From IMG/VR virus record IMGVR_UViG_3300044946_000048, positions 1-64,000 of that record: DNA of 64,000 nt; one strand, given 5' to 3'. The notes beneath the pieces are model-generated. The model did not search any database. It saw nothing but the letters and a program-made list of their open reading frames with translations, and had not been told where the DNA came from. A program made the translations under genes and the position numbers. Numbering within the stretch: position 1 is the first letter of the stretch; the number at the start of each line of letters is the position of its first letter. Positions 25,759 through 31,496 of the stretch are shown here, piece by piece. Source of the DNA: a virus.

Positions 25759-26109
25759 TTATTTGATTCCTAATTTCTTCAGCAACAAGTAATTCTTGAT
25801 TGCGTAATATGCTTCCCCGGCTGCAACGACTCCGGAATAAATCATACCAGCTAACCAGACCTTGCTGCCTATAAGCAATCCGATGAATAGATACGCCGCG
25901 CCGCTCAACCAGGTTGCGAACGACTGTCCAACCTTACTAAACAGCCAACGCATTATCGGATTGCCTTCAACAAAACCCTTATTAGCCCCGAGGCCAATCA
26001 TCGTAGTAATACCGTCACCGATGATTGCTAGCAAGCCGAGAACTAAAACACCGAACAGCGCTAACCACGGACCCGCTGGCACAGACATACCGATTGGTGT
26101 AATCATCAT
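25759..26109 (-). CDS. Small polytopic membrane protein
   Basis: A 116-residue protein with about three hydrophobic helices (residues 14-35, 60-82, 84-100). GLGANKGFVEGNPIM followed by RWLF is typical of small DUF5658-like membrane proteins. Two adjacent ATGs overlap the upstream stop. Lies between tRNA-Trp and tRNA-Gly. Function unknown. Confidence 0.6.
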   Translation of the reverse strand: MMITPIGMSVPAGPWLALFGVLVLGLLAIIGDGITTMIGLGANKGFVEGNPIMRWLFSKVGQSFATWLSGAAYLFIGLLIGSKVWLAGMIYSGVVAAGEAYYAIKNYLLLKKLGIK

Positions 26110-26282
26110 GCCTCGCTCAGAAATTGTTCACATATTGCCCATGCGGACTTCATCATCCAAGCACGAGCATTGTTGATTCGAACTCGCTCTCCGGTTCTTG
26201 CATCGAACACGGTCAACGTAATCTTCGGTGGAAGATTGAGCCGATAACCAGAAAACGTTCGTTCAACTATTCTATCTCTCAT
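26106..26282 (-). CDS. Small protein between tRNAs
   Basis: A 58-residue protein starting MRDRIVERTFSGYRL. The ATG lies six bases after the CCA of tRNA-Gly(TCC), with no ribosome site, so RNase processing of the tRNA would leave a nearly leaderless message. It ends in a four-base overlap with the membrane protein gene. Basic start, helical end. Unknown. Confidence 0.5.
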   Translation of the reverse strand: MRDRIVERTFSGYRLNLPPKITLTVFDARTGERVRINNARAWMMKSAWAICEQFLSEA

Positions 26283-26287
26283 AAAAT

Positions 26288-26362
26288 TGGAGCGGGACAT
26301 CGGATTCGAACCGACCCTCTCAGTTTGGAAGACTAATGTGCTACCACTAACACTAGTCCCGC
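26288..26362 (-). tRNA. tRNA-Gly(TCC)
   Basis: Encoded CCA, anticodon loop CTTCCAA, T-loop TTCGAAT, 7 bp acceptor GCGGGAC. Reads GGA. Confidence 0.9.
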
Positions 26363-26371
26363 TTTGAAACT

Positions 26372-26445
26372 TGGAGCGACGTGCGGTAATCGAAACCGCG
26401 CCTAGTGCTTGGCAAGCACTCGTTCTACCACTATACCAACATCGC
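26372..26445 (-). tRNA. tRNA-Gly(GCC)
   Basis: Encoded CCA, anticodon loop TTGCCAA on AGTGC/GCACT. T-loop is TTTCGATT-like. Its 5' 44 bases are also the 3' end of the HNH gene at 26402-26890. Confidence 0.88.
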
Positions 26446-26890
26446 TCGGAACTTTTTCTCTCGTATAGTGCTGGCACTCTTTACATAGAGTATGATATCC
26501 AGACCAGTGAGAAGAATTTTTACTAAACTGCACCGTTGGGAGAAACTTCTTATGTCTATTGCACCAACTCATTCCTGACGGGCATTTAATTCTCAATTTC
26601 GAGAACTGCCCGTCTGGACCTGCTGGACGATCAGGCCTGTTACACCAAGTATGAGAAAATGCAATATTCTCCAAATCCCAAAATAATTTTGTGTCTACGT
26701 GCAGCCAAGGTTTCTTATGTTCTATTGTAAGGTCTTCGACCTTCACTATCTTAGACGTACACTTAAAACAAACATCTTCGTTTAACTTTTGAAGACACCT
26801 AAACAAAAGTATCTTTTTAAGTCTCCCCGAGGCTGTACCCCAAGGCATTCCTAGCTGTGATGCCTTCACAGCATTTGAAGTTCCTGACAT
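26402..26890 (-). CDS. HNH homing endonuclease in tRNA array
   Basis: A 162-residue protein starting MSGTSNAVKASQLG with GGAAGG upstream. GMPWGTASGRLKKILLF, CFKCTSKI, TIEHKKPWL, IAFSHTWCNRP form the HNH part, as in the protein at 24141-24509. A second zinc domain follows (CPSGMSWCNRHK...CKECQ). Its 3' end reads 44 bases into tRNA-Gly(GCC), and its start is 22 bases after a tRNA-Met that lacks CCA. It looks inserted between tRNAs. No kissing-loop leader. Confidence 0.87.
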   Translation of the reverse strand: MSGTSNAVKASQLGMPWGTASGRLKKILLFRCLQKLNEDVCFKCTSKIVKVEDLTIEHKKPWLHVDTKLFWDLENIAFSHTWCNRPDRPAGPDGQFSKLRIKCPSGMSWCNRHKKFLPTVQFSKNSSHWSGYHTLCKECQHYTREKVPSDVGIVVERVLAKH

Positions 26891-26911
26891 GGATACCTTC
26901 CTGTCTTTAAC

Positions 26912-26986
26912 TTGCGCCAAATGGGAGTCGAACCCAATATCACTAGTTTATGAGGCTAGTATGATTATCCGTTTCACTCTGCCGCA
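26912..26986 (-). tRNA. tRNA-Met(CAT), no encoded CCA
   Basis: Anticodon loop CTCATAA with mismatch below, T-loop TTCGACT, acceptor TGCGGCA/TGGCGCA with one mismatch. Unlike its neighbours the 3' end reads AAGT rather than CCA, directly before an HNH gene. Confidence 0.75.
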
Positions 26987-26990
26987 AACT

Positions 26991-27066
26991 TGGTCGCTCT
27001 GGTTGGAATCGAACCAACTATGCACGGTTTATGAGACCGCTGCCTCATCCGGCTAGCTTCAAAGCG
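26991..27066 (-). tRNA. tRNA-Met(CAT)
   Basis: Encoded CCA, anticodon loop CTCATAA on GCGGT/ACCGT, T-loop TTCGATT. Could be elongator Met or, after lysidine modification, Ile. Confidence 0.88.
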
Positions 27067-27072
27067 AAAACT

Positions 27073-27156
27073 TGGTACCCCGCGAGAGATTTGAACTCCC
27101 ATGACCGAAGTCGCCGCGTTCTAAGCGCGGTGTGTCTGCCGTTCCACCAGCAGGGC
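27073..27156 (-). tRNA. tRNA-Leu(TAG)
   Basis: Encoded CCA, long variable arm, anticodon loop CTTAGAA on CCGCG/CGCGG, T-loop TTCAAAT. Reads CTA. Confidence 0.9.
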
Positions 27157-27162
27157 ATAAAA

Positions 27163-27264
27163 TCAATTCCAGAACAAACTAATTTGAAACTTTAAATCTT
27201 TTACAAACCAGGCGACAAGTATTGTGATGAATACTACGCCACCGATGACTTCAAATATGTTCAT
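27163..27264 (-). CDS. Tiny membrane protein (33 residues)
   Basis: ATG at 27262-27264, stop at 27163-27165, reading MNIFEVIGGVVFITILVAWF then a short polar tail. A single transmembrane helix. It fills the gap between tRNA-Leu(TAG) and tRNA-Glu(TTC). No clear ribosome site, so support is moderate. Confidence 0.45.
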   Translation of the reverse strand: MNIFEVIGGVVFITILVAWFVKDLKFQISLFWN

Positions 27265-27268
27265 AAAC

Positions 27269-27342
27269 TGGTACTCGGTGGGAGACTCGAACTCCCTTTG
27301 CTGGATTGAAAGTCCAACGTATTACCCATATACGAACTGAGC
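27269..27342 (-). tRNA. tRNA-Glu(TTC)
   Basis: Encoded CCA, anticodon loop CTTTCAA on TTGGA/TCCAG, T-loop TTCGAGT. Reads GAA. Confidence 0.9.
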
Positions 27343-27348
27343 AAAATC

Positions 27349-27430
27349 TTGAGCCCTTGCTTTCCTTACAGTCCGGCAAGTTAGCATTCAGCCGCAATCG
27401 TGTAAGCGACGTGCTGAAGCCTCGGCTCAA
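27349..27430 (-). ncRNA. Folded RNA of unknown type in tRNA array
   Basis: Minus strand: perfect closing stem TTGAGCC/GGCTCAA, inner hairpins TTCAGC/GCTGAA and CTTGC/GCAAG. tRNA-sized (82 nt) but no T-arm and no CCA. Confidence 0.4.
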
Positions 27431-27443
27431 ACTCAAATAAACT

Positions 27444-27517
27444 TGGTACCCGGAAGCGGAATCGAACCGCTGCTACATCCGTGAGAGGGATGCGTCCTAC
27501 CGTTAAACGATCTGGGC
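27444..27517 (-). tRNA. tRNA-Glu(CTC)
   Basis: Encoded CCA, anticodon loop CTCTCAC on CATCC/GGATG, T-loop TTCGATT. Reads GAG. Confidence 0.9.
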
Positions 27518-27554
27518 ACTGGCGGGCTCCGCCTTTCGACTCGGCCCGTGAAAC

Positions 27555-27632
27555 TGGCGGAATGGATGGGATTCGAACCCACGATAATCTGTCGTGACAG
27601 GACAGTGCCATTGGCCGCTAGGCGACCACTCC
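27555..27632 (-). tRNA. tRNA-Asp(GTC)
   Basis: Encoded CCA, discriminator G, anticodon loop CTGTCAC on CTGTC/GACAG, T-loop TTCGAAT. Confidence 0.9.
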
Positions 27633-27641
27633 GTATAAAAT

Positions 27642-27716
27642 TGGAGCTAAGTGATGGAAATCGAACCATCGTTTCAGCTTTACCAAAGCTGCGTCTTACC
27701 ATTAGACGAACCAAGC
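27642..27716 (-). tRNA. tRNA-Thr(GGT)
   Basis: Encoded CCA, anticodon loop TTGGTAA on CAGCT/AGCTG, T-loop TTCGATT. Reads ACC/ACT. Confidence 0.9.
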
Positions 27717-27720
27717 AAAC

Positions 27721-27794
27721 TGGAGCCAAGTAAAGGAATTGAACCTTTCTTTGTGGTTTACGAAACCACCGTATTACCGCTATACGAACAAGGC
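27721..27794 (-). tRNA. tRNA-Thr(CGT)
   Basis: Encoded CCA, anticodon loop TTCGTAA on GTGGT/ACCAC, T-loop TTCAATT. Reads ACG. Confidence 0.9.
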
Positions 27795-27802
27795 ATAAAC
27801 TC

Positions 27803-27878
27803 TGGAGCACCGCATTCGATTCGAACGAATGTGACGAAGGTACAAGCTTCGTATACTAGACCGCTATATGAGCAGTGC
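27803..27878 (-). tRNA. tRNA-Thr(TGT)
   Basis: Encoded CCA, anticodon loop CTTGTAC on CGAAG/CTTCG, T-loop TTCGAAT. Reads ACA. Confidence 0.88.
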
Positions 27879-27888
27879 TCGAAACTAA

Positions 27889-28024
27889 TTCCAGGCAACA
27901 ATCGCGTCGAGAGTCTCTTGAAGAGGGAGTCGAACCCTGCGCCCGATTTTACTCGGGCACCCAGACCATCCTGGCTATCCCCACGTGGCGGGGATAGAAG
28001 TATCTCAAAACTACGGCACTGGAA
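27889..28024 (-). ncRNA. tRNA-like RNA, unit B of the TTACTTCT family
   Basis: Minus strand: closing stem TTCCAG/CTGGAA, then TGCCGTAG...GATACTTCT, an 8 bp hairpin CTATCCCC/GGGGATAG, a hairpin GCCCGA/TCGGGC, and a canonical T-arm AGGG-TTCGACT-CCCT. No CCA and no fitting anticodon loop. Shares the D-arm-like motif with unit A and with three RNAs before the TROVE gene. Confidence 0.5.
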
Positions 28025-28031
28025 AATTGTA

Positions 28032-28127
28032 AGTCGCAGGGCAACAGGCGCATCAGGATAGTGTGGGGATTTCACCCACGTTCCTTTTAGGCAAAGAAGT
28101 AACCCGACACTAACGGCACCTACGACT
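28032..28127 (-). ncRNA. tRNA-like RNA, unit A of the TTACTTCT family
   Basis: Minus strand: 9 bp closing stem AGTCGTAGG/CCTGCGACT, motif TGCCGTTAG...GGTTACTTCT, and a T-arm-like hairpin GTGGG-TGAAATC-CCCAC. 96 nt. Not a standard tRNA: no anticodon arm identified and no CCA. Confidence 0.5.
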
Positions 28128-28132
28128 AAAAT

Positions 28133-28208
28133 TGGCTGTGTCCCTCGGATTCGAACCGAGACCCTAGGCATTAACAGTGCCCTATCATACCAGTTAGACC
28201 AGAACACA
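28133..28208 (-). tRNA. tRNA-Asn(GTT)
   Basis: Encoded CCA, discriminator G, anticodon loop CTGTTAA, T-arm CTCGG-TTCGAAT-CCGAG. Confidence 0.9.
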
Positions 28209-28218
28209 ACGTAAACTT

Positions 28219-28293
28219 TGGAGGCCCCACTCGGATTCAAACCGAGGTTAACGGTTTCGAAGACCGTAGTCCTATTCGCTGAACGATAGAGCC
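28219..28293 (-). tRNA. tRNA-Arg(TCG)
   Basis: Encoded CCA, anticodon loop CTTCGAA on ACGGT/ACCGT, T-loop TTTGAAT. Reads CGA. Confidence 0.88.
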
Positions 28294-28298
28294 AAACT

Positions 28299-28373
28299 TG
28301 GAGGACCGTCGGGGAGTCGAACCCCGCTCCTGGCGTTCGTAGCGCCATGCATTGTCCGATATACGAACAGTCC
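28299..28373 (-). tRNA. tRNA-Arg(ACG)
   Basis: Encoded CCA, anticodon loop CTACGAA on TGGCG/CGCCA, T-loop TTCGACT. Reads CGT and, if deaminated, CGC/CGA. Confidence 0.9.
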
Positions 28374-28384
28374 GCAAAAATTAA

Positions 28385-28457
28385 TTGAACGCATTCTCCG
28401 TCGTAACACAGAGACACAGGCACGAAGGTTACGATGTTCGTGTCGCCTTACGTTCAA
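28385..28457 (-). ncRNA. Folded RNA of unknown type in tRNA array
   Basis: Minus strand: perfect 7 bp closing stem TTGAACG/CGTTCAA and an inner hairpin CACGAA/TTCGTG. 73 nt, no T-arm consensus, no CCA. Confidence 0.4.
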
Positions 28458-28460
28458 AAT

Positions 28461-28536
28461 TGGTAGCCCGTAAGAGAATCGAACTCTTCCGGTCTGGGTG
28501 TAAACCAGATGCATACGACCAGTTTGCTAACAGGCT
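28461..28536 (-). tRNA. tRNA-Val(TAC)
   Basis: Encoded CCA, anticodon loop TTTACAC on TCTGG/CCAGA, T-loop TTCGATT. Reads GTA. Confidence 0.9.
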
Positions 28537-28546
28537 ACAGAAAATA

Positions 28547-28595
28547 GCGGCGTACTGCGATACAGGGCTTTCAACCTGCATACGAATTTTGCCGC
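28547..28595 (-). ncRNA. Short armless tRNA-like RNA
   Basis: Minus strand: closing stem GCGGC/GCCGC around one hairpin ATGCAGG/CCTGTAT whose loop reads TTGAAAGC. About 49 nt, lacking D and T arms. Could be a decayed tRNA or a separate small RNA. Confidence 0.3.
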
Positions 28596-28601
28596 GAAAT
28601 T

Positions 28602-28675
28602 TGGTGGACCGTGGGGGAGTCGGACCCCCAACGCTTCGGTGCAAGCGAAGCAGTATCCCATTTACCTAACAGCCC
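28602..28675 (-). tRNA. tRNA-Ala(TGC)
   Basis: Encoded CCA, anticodon loop CTTGCAC on CTTCG/CGAAG. T-loop TCCGACT replaces the usual TTC start, an oddity. Reads GCA. Confidence 0.85.
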
Positions 28676-28682
28676 ATAAAAT

Positions 28683-28756
28683 TGGTTCCCAGGGATGGAG
28701 TCGAACCATCGGCCTCTTCTTTATCAGAGAAGCATTCTGCCGCTGAACTACCCGGA
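28683..28756 (-). tRNA. tRNA-Ile(GAT)
   Basis: Encoded CCA, anticodon loop CTGATAA on CTTCT/AGAAG, T-loop TTCGACT. Acceptor pairing is imperfect, so the 5' end is approximate. Reads ATC. Confidence 0.85.
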
Positions 28757-28764
28757 AACGAAAC

Positions 28765-28854
28765 TGGTGGAAGCGAAAGGATTCGAACCTTTTAGTGCCG
28801 CAAGGGCATTCTGTTTTACAGACAGACACGACCCGCCGTCTTCGCCGCACTTCC
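28765..28854 (-). tRNA. tRNA-Tyr(GTA)
   Basis: Encoded CCA, long variable arm, anticodon loop CTGTAAA on TCTGT/ACAGA, T-loop TTCGAAT. Confidence 0.9.
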
Positions 28855-28867
28855 ACTGAAACTTGTC

Positions 28868-28956
28868 TGGGAACCGACGGGGGATTCTCCCGTCCCATCC
28901 TACGGGCCGCTAGCAGGTATCCGTAAGCATTCAATCTATCTCGAACTGCGTTCCCA
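28868..28956 (-). ncRNA. Cloverleaf-like RNA without tRNA identity
   Basis: Minus strand: perfect closing stem TGGGAAC/GTTCCCA, a D-like arm GC..TTC/GAA..GC, a hairpin TACGG/CCGTA, and a T-position hairpin GACGGG/CCCGTC with loop AGAATCC instead of TTCRANT. No CCA. Confidence 0.4.
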
Positions 28957-28963
28957 CGAAACT

Positions 28964-29038
28964 TGGTACCCCGACCGAGACTCGAACTCGGACATTCTCC
29001 TTAAAAGGGAGTATTGCTGCCACTCGCATCCTCAGGGT
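28964..29038 (-). tRNA. tRNA-Lys(TTT)
   Basis: Encoded CCA, anticodon loop CTTTTAA, T-loop TTCGAGT, 7 bp acceptor ACCCTGA. Overlaps the 3' end of the small ORF at 29001-29156. Confidence 0.88.
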
Positions 29039-29156
29039 GTAAAATCTGTTCTAAAGATATCTTCCCTCTATCGAATTCCAATGTCCTTTGTCTTACAATG
29101 GTGTGGGCCTTAACTGCGTTCCTACGTGCTGCTTCACTATGTTTAACCGATCTCAT
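29001..29156 (-). CDS. Short ORF behind a kissing-loop leader
   Basis: A 51-residue basic protein, MRSVKHSEAARRNAVKAHTI at its start, with GGGAGGG before the ATG. The frame ends inside the anticodon loop of tRNA-Lys(TTT), as HNH genes in this array run into tRNAs. No nuclease motif remains, so it may be a shortened homing-gene remnant that kept its leader, or a small regulator. Confidence 0.5.
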   Translation of the reverse strand: MRSVKHSEAARRNAVKAHTIVRQRTLEFDRGKISLEQILHPEDASGSNTPF

Positions 29157-29157
29157 A

Positions 29158-29197
29158 TACCCTCCCTAAAGGGTAGTCCGGGGTGTTAGGGCACCCC
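29158..29197 (-). promoter_or_regulatory. Kissing-loop leader, copy 7
   Basis: Minus strand: hairpin 1 (29180-29197, stem GGGGTG/CACCCC) loop CCCTAA. Hairpin 2 (29158-29175, stem TACCC/GGGTA) loop TTTAGGGA, complementary and overlapping the ribosome site. Palindrome TGTAGCTACA at 29206-29215 upstream, as in copy 5. Confidence 0.8.
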
Positions 29198-29220
29198 GAA
29201 CCCGATGTAGCTACAAACTT

Positions 29221-29296
29221 TGGTGCGCCTACTCGGACTTGAACCGAGACCTTACCGGGTAAGAACCGGAGATTCTGCCACTCGAAATCCAGGCAC
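29221..29296 (-). tRNA. tRNA-Lys(CTT)
   Basis: Encoded CCA, anticodon loop TTCTTAC on CCGG/CCGG, T-loop TTCAAGT. Reads AAG. Confidence 0.88.
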
Positions 29297-29306
29297 ACTG
29301 AAAACT

Positions 29307-29392
29307 TGGTGCGGCTGGCAGGATTCGGACCTGCACGCTCGTTGGAGCACGGGGGTTTAAGTCCCGCTTGTCTTCCATTCCATCACAACCGC
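29307..29392 (-). tRNA. tRNA-Leu(TAA)
   Basis: Encoded CCA, long variable arm, anticodon loop CTTAAAC, T-loop TCCGAAT, acceptor GCGGTTG. Reads TTA. Confidence 0.85.
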
Positions 29393-29396
29393 AAAT

Positions 29397-29470
29397 TGGT
29401 CGTCGGTGAGTGAATCGAACACTCGTCAAGCCCTTATAAGGAGGCCATTCTGCCATTGAACTAACCGACA
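29397..29470 (-). tRNA. tRNA-Ile(TAT)
   Basis: Encoded CCA, anticodon loop CTTATAA on an imperfect stem, T-loop TTCGATT, acceptor TGTCGGT. Reads ATA. Confidence 0.8.
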
Positions 29471-29479
29471 AAAATCAAT

Positions 29480-29560
29480 GGGGCCTAGGCCGAGCTTTAA
29501 AAGGCTGGACCATGGAGCAGAAAGGTTCTCACGCCAGTGTGCTCTTAGTGAGAAGACCCC
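29480..29560 (-). ncRNA. Folded RNA of unknown type in tRNA array
   Basis: Minus strand: ends GGGG/CCCC pair, and a perfect 7 bp stem TTCTCAC/GTGAGAA lies next to the 5' side. 81 nt, no tRNA arms recognised. Confidence 0.4.
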
Positions 29561-29565
29561 AAACT

Positions 29566-29637
29566 TGGTGCGGCCTCATCGAAACCGAACATTCGAATCG
29601 TTAAACCGACAATACTATCTGGCGATTGTCAGCCGCA
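29566..29637 (-). tRNA. Degenerate tRNA-like gene
   Basis: Acceptor TGCGGCT/GGCCGCA with encoded CCA, D-arm AAT/ATT. The anticodon region reads GGTTTAA (possibly TTT, but with G33) and the T-arm CGG-TTTCGAT-GAG pairs poorly. Likely decayed or strongly diverged. Confidence 0.35.
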
Positions 29638-29657
29638 AATCTTTTAGTCATTTTAGT

Positions 29658-29724
29658 CGGGCGGCTGGTTCACCGTGTCGGTAGCTAACCTAATTTCCCG
29701 ATTCGTACGTACTTTCCAGCCCGC
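29658..29724 (-). ncRNA. Folded RNA of unknown type in tRNA array
   Basis: Minus strand: closing stem CGGG-GGCTGG / CCAGCC-CCCG with one bulge, inner stem TCGG/CCGA. 67 nt, no CCA or T-loop. Confidence 0.4.
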
Positions 29725-29734
29725 ACTCTAAACT

Positions 29735-29818
29735 TGGTCCGCCGCAAAGGATTTGAACCTTTACACCCGAAGGCGCTCGCTCTTGAGGCGAGTGCGTCTG
29801 CCGTTCCGCCAGCAGCGG
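29735..29818 (-). tRNA. tRNA-Leu(CAA)
   Basis: Encoded CCA, long variable arm, anticodon loop CTCAAGA on CTCGC/GCGAG, T-loop TTCAAAT. Reads TTG. Confidence 0.9.
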
Positions 29819-29830
29819 ATAATATTTTAT

Positions 29831-29876
29831 GGAGCTTGTCGATGCTCCTGAACGAGGGCAGTTTTTATTCGTGCCC
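29831..29876 (-). ncRNA. Two hairpins between tRNAs
   Basis: GGAGC/GCTCC (29831-29848) and GGGCA/TGCCC (29856-29876). Could be processing signals or a small RNA. Confidence 0.3.
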
Positions 29877-29886
29877 AGAGGAAACT

Positions 29887-29961
29887 TGGTCCTGAACCAG
29901 AGAGTCGAACTCCGTACGCCACCCTCTTCAGGGGTGCGCTCTACCGATGAGCTAGATCAGG
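29887..29961 (-). tRNA. tRNA-Phe(GAA)
   Basis: Encoded CCA, anticodon loop CTGAAGA on CACCC/GGGTG, T-loop TTCGACT. Confidence 0.9.
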
Positions 29962-29973
29962 ATAAACTTTTCA

Positions 29974-30014
29974 AACAAGAGCGTAGTGCCTTAACCCGTT
30001 TGCTACGCCTTGTT
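29974..30014 (-). ncRNA. 12 bp hairpin between tRNA-Phe and tRNA-His
   Basis: AACAAG-GCGTAG pairs with CTACGC-CTTGTT with one bulged base. A second hairpin TTCGGAG/CTCCGAA lies at about 30055-30074. Together they fill the 115 base gap. Confidence 0.35.
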
Positions 30015-30075
30015 CGCGCTGCATATAAGTTACTGCTCTGACTACTCACTGCATTCGGAGGGTTCCTCCGAAACT

Positions 30076-30151
30076 TGGGGTTGACGCTCGGACTCGAACC
30101 GAGACAGATTCCTTCACAGGGAGCCGTGCTAACCATTACACTACATCGACC
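30076..30151 (-). tRNA. tRNA-His(GTG)
   Basis: Encoded CCA, discriminator C opposite an encoded extra 5' G as in bacterial His tRNA, anticodon loop CTGTGAA. First gene of the array. Confidence 0.88.
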
Positions 30152-30169
30152 ATTGAGCCCGACTTAATG

Positions 30170-30198
30170 ATTCTCTCACAACTTCGAAAACTTGTCAA
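30170..30198 (-). promoter_or_regulatory. Promoter of the tRNA operon
   Basis: Minus strand TTGACA (30193-30198), 17 base spacer, GAGAAT (30170-30175). Start of RNA expected about 12 bases before tRNA-His. An A-rich tract precedes the -35 box; the upstream half is duplicated at 30512-30548. Confidence 0.65.
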
Positions 30199-30279
30199 GC
30201 ACTATTTTTAACTTTCTTTAGTCGGTTGTATAGATGCTTGGGCGACTCGTCGTTACTGTTACGATAACGATGCCCTTCA

Positions 30280-30498
30280 TTAGAGTTTCGCCAAAACTAC
30301 CTTAACTCGGGTTGCTACTGCTGTGTATGCGGCCTTTGCATCGGCTGACAACTTACTGCCTACTGCACTGGCTTCAGCTTCGACGGCTGCTACTTCTGCC
30401 GCGACGGCTGTCTTAACCGTGCTTCCTGCCGTGTAGTGCTTGTAGACACCGTACCCGAAACCACCGACTGCTACTGCGGCTGCTAATTCTAAAATCAT
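30280..30498 (-). CDS. Small membrane-anchored helical protein
   Basis: A 72-residue protein starting MILELAAAVAVGGFGYGVYK with AAGGAAGG upstream. One N-terminal membrane helix, then an Ala/Val/Glu-rich helix. It lies upstream of the tRNA promoter. Unknown function. Confidence 0.55.
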   Translation of the reverse strand: MILELAAAVAVGGFGYGVYKHYTAGSTVKTAVAAEVAAVEAEASAVGSKLSADAKAAYTAVATRVKVVLAKL

Positions 30499-30511
30499 GA
30501 TAACCTTCCTT

Positions 30512-30548
30512 TGGAAACTTGTCAAGTACTATTTTCAACTTTCTTAAG
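30512..30548 (-). repeat. Duplicate of the tRNA-promoter upstream region
   Basis: About 33 bases (AAGAAAGTT-AAAATAGT-CTTGACAAGTTT) match the region around 30181-30217. The copy has TTGACA-17-TATCAT, but that -10 overlaps the start codon of the gene at 30280-30498. Confidence 0.5.
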
Positions 30549-30735
30549 CCGGGCAGTCCGTCTTAGGAATCGTTAGCGGATGCTCCAAAACTTTACTTGA
30601 GTCCACTAGATGATCCCAATTCGAACCAGCCTGGTCTTTCGCTGACTTCCGTACCGTTCCCTCGACGCACTCTGCTTCCTTTACTGTCTGCTTCGGAATA
30701 GGTGCTCGTCCTGGGTATCCTTCGTAATCACTCAT
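30544..30735 (-). CDS. Small polar protein
   Basis: A 63-residue protein starting MSDYEGYPGRAPIPK, rich in Lys, Pro, Ser and Asp, two Cys. Overlaps the upstream gene by 8 bases. Not recognised. Confidence 0.5.
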   Translation of the reverse strand: MSDYEGYPGRAPIPKQTVKEAECVEGTVRKSAKDQAGSNWDHLVDSSKVLEHPLTIPKTDCPA

Positions 30736-31249
30736 GGAACCATTTCCTTGTGTCAAAGCCTATCTGCTTAAAGGCTTCGATCACAGACTGCTTAAACTCT
30801 TCGAACTCTTCTCTAGAAACAGGTCCTGCTCTCAATCCCTGCCGCTCTTCCTGTTCTGCTCTCAAGGTCTCGTAAAGTTCGTTAAGCTGCTCTTGAGGGC
30901 TCGTCTCAGGCTGTTTCAAATCTGCTGGCATGTCCTCGAAGCAACAATGCGCCTGGGACAAAAGAATCTTCGCGACGTTTGCCGCGCTCGGAACCGCTAC
31001 CACTGGCATTCCCGTCTTCTCGTTATACCCGAACATCGGATTCGTGACAACTGGTAAAGGATTGTTCATCACATCCGGATCGACCATCAACCCCTTCTCA
31101 GCAAGAGCCTTGGTTACTTCGGGATTCTGAGCAACTTCCTGAATTAGGGACAAACTCTTATCCAATACTTCCTCGGCGGCAACTTCGGCCTGCGTCTGAG
31201 CGAACGCCGGGGTTGGTGCTACCCGGTTGACAATCTTATACTCTGACAT
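30728..31249 (-). CDS. Coiled-coil protein of unknown function
   Basis: A 173-residue protein, Glu/Gln-rich with a coiled coil at about 118-165 (QEQLNELYETLRAEQEERQ). One CC pair near residue 103. It is the first gene of the minus arm after the control region. Start has a weak GGATTGAG upstream. Unknown. Confidence 0.55.
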   Translation of the reverse strand: MSEYKIVNRVAPTPAFAQTQAEVAAEEVLDKSLSLIQEVAQNPEVTKALAEKGLMVDPDVMNNPLPVVTNPMFGYNEKTGMPVVAVPSAANVAKILLSQAHCCFEDMPADLKQPETSPQEQLNELYETLRAEQEERQGLRAGPVSREEFEEFKQSVIEAFKQIGFDTRKWFHE

Positions 31250-31496
31250 GTCTCAATCCGATACGTCTCACTGAGAATCCAGCGGGAGGCGTGAGACGGC
31301 CTCATGAGACAAAATGCTGGTCTCAGACCCGATAATCTGCTAAGTCCTTTGTTTTCAACAACATAATATCAGAGTACCTGATACGTGTATGCTTCGCAAT
31401 CGAAAGCCCGGTCGCGGACCCGCCTGGGGGCGACCTGCCCCCGCCAAGTTACTGAAAAGAATGCTTTTAGCGTTAGCATCCCCGTAACTTCAACTT

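Noticed and set aside
27889-28024. tmRNA
   Set aside because: Has a T-arm but no CCA, no paired tRNA-like 5' end of tmRNA type and no tag-peptide reading frame.
28019-28127. Cobalamin riboswitch suggested by GGTGCC, AAAAGGAACG and GGGTGAAATCCC
   Set aside because: The nrdJ gene is elsewhere, downstream sequence is tRNA, and the 9 bp closing stem fits a stand-alone RNA better.
27758-28423. 221-codon minus-strand ORF across several tRNAs
   Set aside because: It runs through four tRNAs and the unit A/B RNAs; its text is translated tRNA sequence, not protein-like.
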